From assembly GCA_900771045.1 (NCBI GenBank), contig CAAGMM010000002.1:1-6252 (forward strand): a stretch of DNA of 6,252 nucleotides, read 5' to 3'. Under the pieces are notes generated by a model that saw nothing but the letters and a program-made list of their open reading frames with translations, had not been told where the DNA came from and searched no databases. This DNA comes from Bacteroidales bacterium (GTDB lineage Bacteria; Bacteroidota; Bacteroidia; Bacteroidales; F082). Position numbers and translations under genes: made by a program. Below, piece after piece: positions 5,284 to 6,252 of the stretch (position 1 is the stretch's first letter; every line of letters starts with the position of its first letter).

Positions 5284-5651
5284 TGATACAACAAGAATCC
5301 AGACTTGCAGTAGCTGACAACAGCGGGGCGAAAGAAGTCCTCTGCATCAGAGTGTTGGGCGGAACTAAGAAACGTTATGCCCATATCGGCGACGTCATCG
5401 TGGCAGCCGTCAAAGACGCCATCCCCAGCGGAAACGTGAAGAAAGGCTCAGTGGTGAAGGCCGTCGTGGTACGCACCAAGAAAGAGACACGCCGCGCCGA
5501 CGGCTCCTATATCCGCTTCGACGACAACGCCTGCGTCCTCCTCAACGGAACAGGCGAAATGATCGGAACGCGTATCTTCGGGCCGGTGGCCAGAGAGCTG
5601 CGCGAGAAATCCTATACGAAAATAGTGTCCTTGGCACCAGAAGTGCTCTAA
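5283..5651 (+). CDS. rplN: 50S ribosomal protein L14 (uL14)
   Basis: This gene encodes a 122-residue L14, the usual length. L14 forms intersubunit bridges and is the docking site of the silencing factor RsfS in other bacteria. The N-terminal MIQQESRLAVADNSGAKEVLCIRVLGG is canonical. The family signature at residues 60-86 (AVVVRTKKETRRADG, then YIRFDDNACVL) and the end GTRIFGPVARELREKSYTKIVSLAPEVL are all present. It starts on the last base of the rpsQ stop. In E. coli L14 begins the spc operon behind its own promoter; no room exists for an intergenic promoter here, though one inside rpsQ cannot be ruled out. A 17-nt gap leads to rplX. Confidence 0.98.
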   Translation: MIQQESRLAVADNSGAKEVLCIRVLGGTKKRYAHIGDVIVAAVKDAIPSGNVKKGSVVKAVVVRTKKETRRADGSYIRFDDNACVLLNGTGEMIGTRIFGPVARELREKSYTKIVSLAPEVL

Positions 5652-5655
5652 TATG

Positions 5656-5661
5656 AAAGGG
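5656..5661 (+). promoter_or_regulatory. Shine-Dalgarno-like site of rplX
   Basis: AAAGGG ends 7 nt before the rplX ATG within an otherwise A/G-rich 17-nt spacer. Position and composition fit a moderate Shine-Dalgarno site, though purine richness alone could explain it. Confidence 0.45.
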
Positions 5662-5668
5662 AAAGAAA

Positions 5669-5986
5669 ATGAGTAAATTGTTTTTAAAGAAAGGCGATAA
5701 CGTAAAGGTCCTCTCCGGAGAATCCAAGGGAAAGACAGGCCGCGTCCTCAGCGTTAATGTTGAGAAGCAAAGAGCCGTCGTCGAAGGAGTCAACCTCGTG
5801 TCGAAGCACACTCGCCCAAGCACCGAGAACCCCAAAGGCGGCATCGTGAAAAAGGAAGCCGGAGTCCACGTCTCCAACCTTATGGTCGTTGACAGCAAAG
5901 GCATCCCGTCACGCATAGGCCGTAGAAAAGACGAAAATGGTAAATCAGTCCGTTATTCCAAAAAAACAGGAGAGACAATCAAATGA
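5669..5986 (+). CDS. rplX: 50S ribosomal protein L24 (uL24)
   Basis: This gene encodes a 105-residue L24, a typical length. L24 is an assembly initiator that binds the 5' end of 23S rRNA and sits near the tunnel exit. The KOW motif is at about residues 8-34 (KGDNVKVLSGESKGKTGRVLSVN), followed by VEGVNLVSKHTRP (38-50), NPKGGIVKKEAGVHVSNLMVVD (54-75) and a basic tail with IGRRKDENGKSVRYSKKTGE. Its TGA stop overlaps the rplE start as ATGA (4 nt), a classic coupling arrangement. The first codons are AT-rich (TTG TTT TTA AAG AAA). This is the only gene here ending in TGA, which the ATGA overlap accounts for. Complete. Confidence 0.98.
   Translation: MSKLFLKKGDNVKVLSGESKGKTGRVLSVNVEKQRAVVEGVNLVSKHTRPSTENPKGGIVKKEAGVHVSNLMVVDSKGIPSRIGRRKDENGKSVRYSKKTGETIK
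5968..5972 (+). promoter_or_regulatory. Shine-Dalgarno site of rplE
   Basis: AGGAG lies within the last codons of rplX and ends 10 nt before the rplE ATG. It is the best textbook-like Shine-Dalgarno match in the window, at the upper end of normal spacing. It overlaps Gly-Glu codons near the L24 C-terminus, so it may also be dictated by protein sequence. Confidence 0.5.
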
Positions 5987-6252
5987 ATTATCAACCCAAA
6001 TTAAAAGTACAGTACAAGAGTGAAATCGTGCCTGCAATGACCAAAGAGTTCGGCTACACGACCGTTATGCAGGTTCCACGGCTTTTGAAAATTTCACTCA
6101 ATCAGGGTATCGGCGCAGCATTGGCCGACAAGAAACTGATTGACTATGGTGTAGAGGAAATGACAGCTATCACCGGACAAAAAGCCGTACCGACAATTTC
6201 CAGACACGACGTGTCAAACTTCAAGTTGCGTCGTGGCAACCCGATAGGCGTC
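5983..6252 (+). CDS. rplE: 50S ribosomal protein L5 (uL5), 3'-truncated by the window end
   Basis: The first 90 codons of L5 are present, about half of a protein that normally has about 180-185 residues. The frame is open to the last base, ending on a whole codon (GTC). L5 binds 5S rRNA in the central protuberance and contacts the P-site tRNA. The translation starts MNYQPKLKVQYKSEIVPAMT. It continues with VPRLLKISLNQGIGAALADKKLID, where the usual KIVLNxGxG motif reads KISLNQGIG, and then with ITGQKAVPTISRHDVSNFKLRRGNPIGV. The last stretch matches the family block TGQKPVxTxAKxSIAxFKLRxGxPIG. It starts in a 4-nt ATGA overlap with rplX. The missing 3' half reflects the cut of the window, with no sign of a pseudogene. 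Confidence 0.96.
   Translation, partial: MNYQPKLKVQYKSEIVPAMTKEFGYTTVMQVPRLLKISLNQGIGAALADKKLIDYGVEEMTAITGQKAVPTISRHDVSNFKLRRGNPIGV

Noticed and set aside
477..5916. Many reverse-strand open frames of 60-180 codons across the operon, the longest at 3496-4044
   Set aside because: They are shadows of strongly biased ribosomal protein genes. All overlap conserved coding sequence and none reads like a recognisable protein.
1..6252. An undescribed biological system hidden among the genes
   Set aside because: Every base from 123 onward is explained by a canonical S10-spc gene cluster in standard order with short spacers. There is no inserted gene, repeat array, mobile element or non-coding island.

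Overview
This window is an ordinary, intact run of ribosomal protein genes: the S10 operon followed without a break by the start of the spc operon. All genes are on the + strand. The order is rpsJ (S10), rplC (L3), rplD (L4), rplW (L23), rplB (L2), rpsS (S19), rplV (L22), rpsC (S3), rplP (L16), rpmC (L29), rpsQ (S17), rplN (L14), rplX (L24) and the first 90 codons of rplE (L5), which runs off the right edge. All fourteen start with ATG. The thirteen complete genes end in ordinary stop codons, with no frameshift, missing gene or insertion.

The protein sequences point to Bacteroidota, most likely Bacteroidales. The S10 N-terminus (MSQRIRIKLKS), the L4 block with GIEPNDH and QGTHKSKERS, the L29 core NHAVSPLENP and the L2 motif PVDHPMGGGEG all match the Bacteroides/Prevotella-type proteins as I remember them. 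Weak or absent Shine-Dalgarno sequences and A-rich leaders fit the same phylum. Genus and family cannot be fixed by eye.

Layout: bases 1-31 are not genomic. They match an Illumina TruSeq adapter, so this is the raw end of an assembled contig. Bases 32-122 are an AT-rich leader before rpsJ, with no recognisable end of an upstream gene. From 123 to 6252 the genes are packed with gaps of 2-36 nt or overlaps of 1, 4 and 10 nt. There is no gene-free stretch above 300 bases, and I see no terminator, tRNA, repeat array, mobile element or CRISPR.

The genes encode neighbouring parts of the two ribosomal subunits. S10, S19, S3 and S17 belong to the 30S subunit. L3, L4, L23, L2, L22, L16, L29, L14, L24 and L5 belong to the 50S subunit, including the peptidyl-transferase surroundings (L2, L3, L4, L16) and the exit tunnel (L4, L22, L23, L24, L29). 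Tight spacing implies one polycistronic mRNA with translational coupling. I found no undescribed biological system. The points worth attention are the adapter artefact, AT-rich composition confined to translation start regions, Shine-Dalgarno-like sites limited to the distal genes, and a few lineage-specific residue differences.
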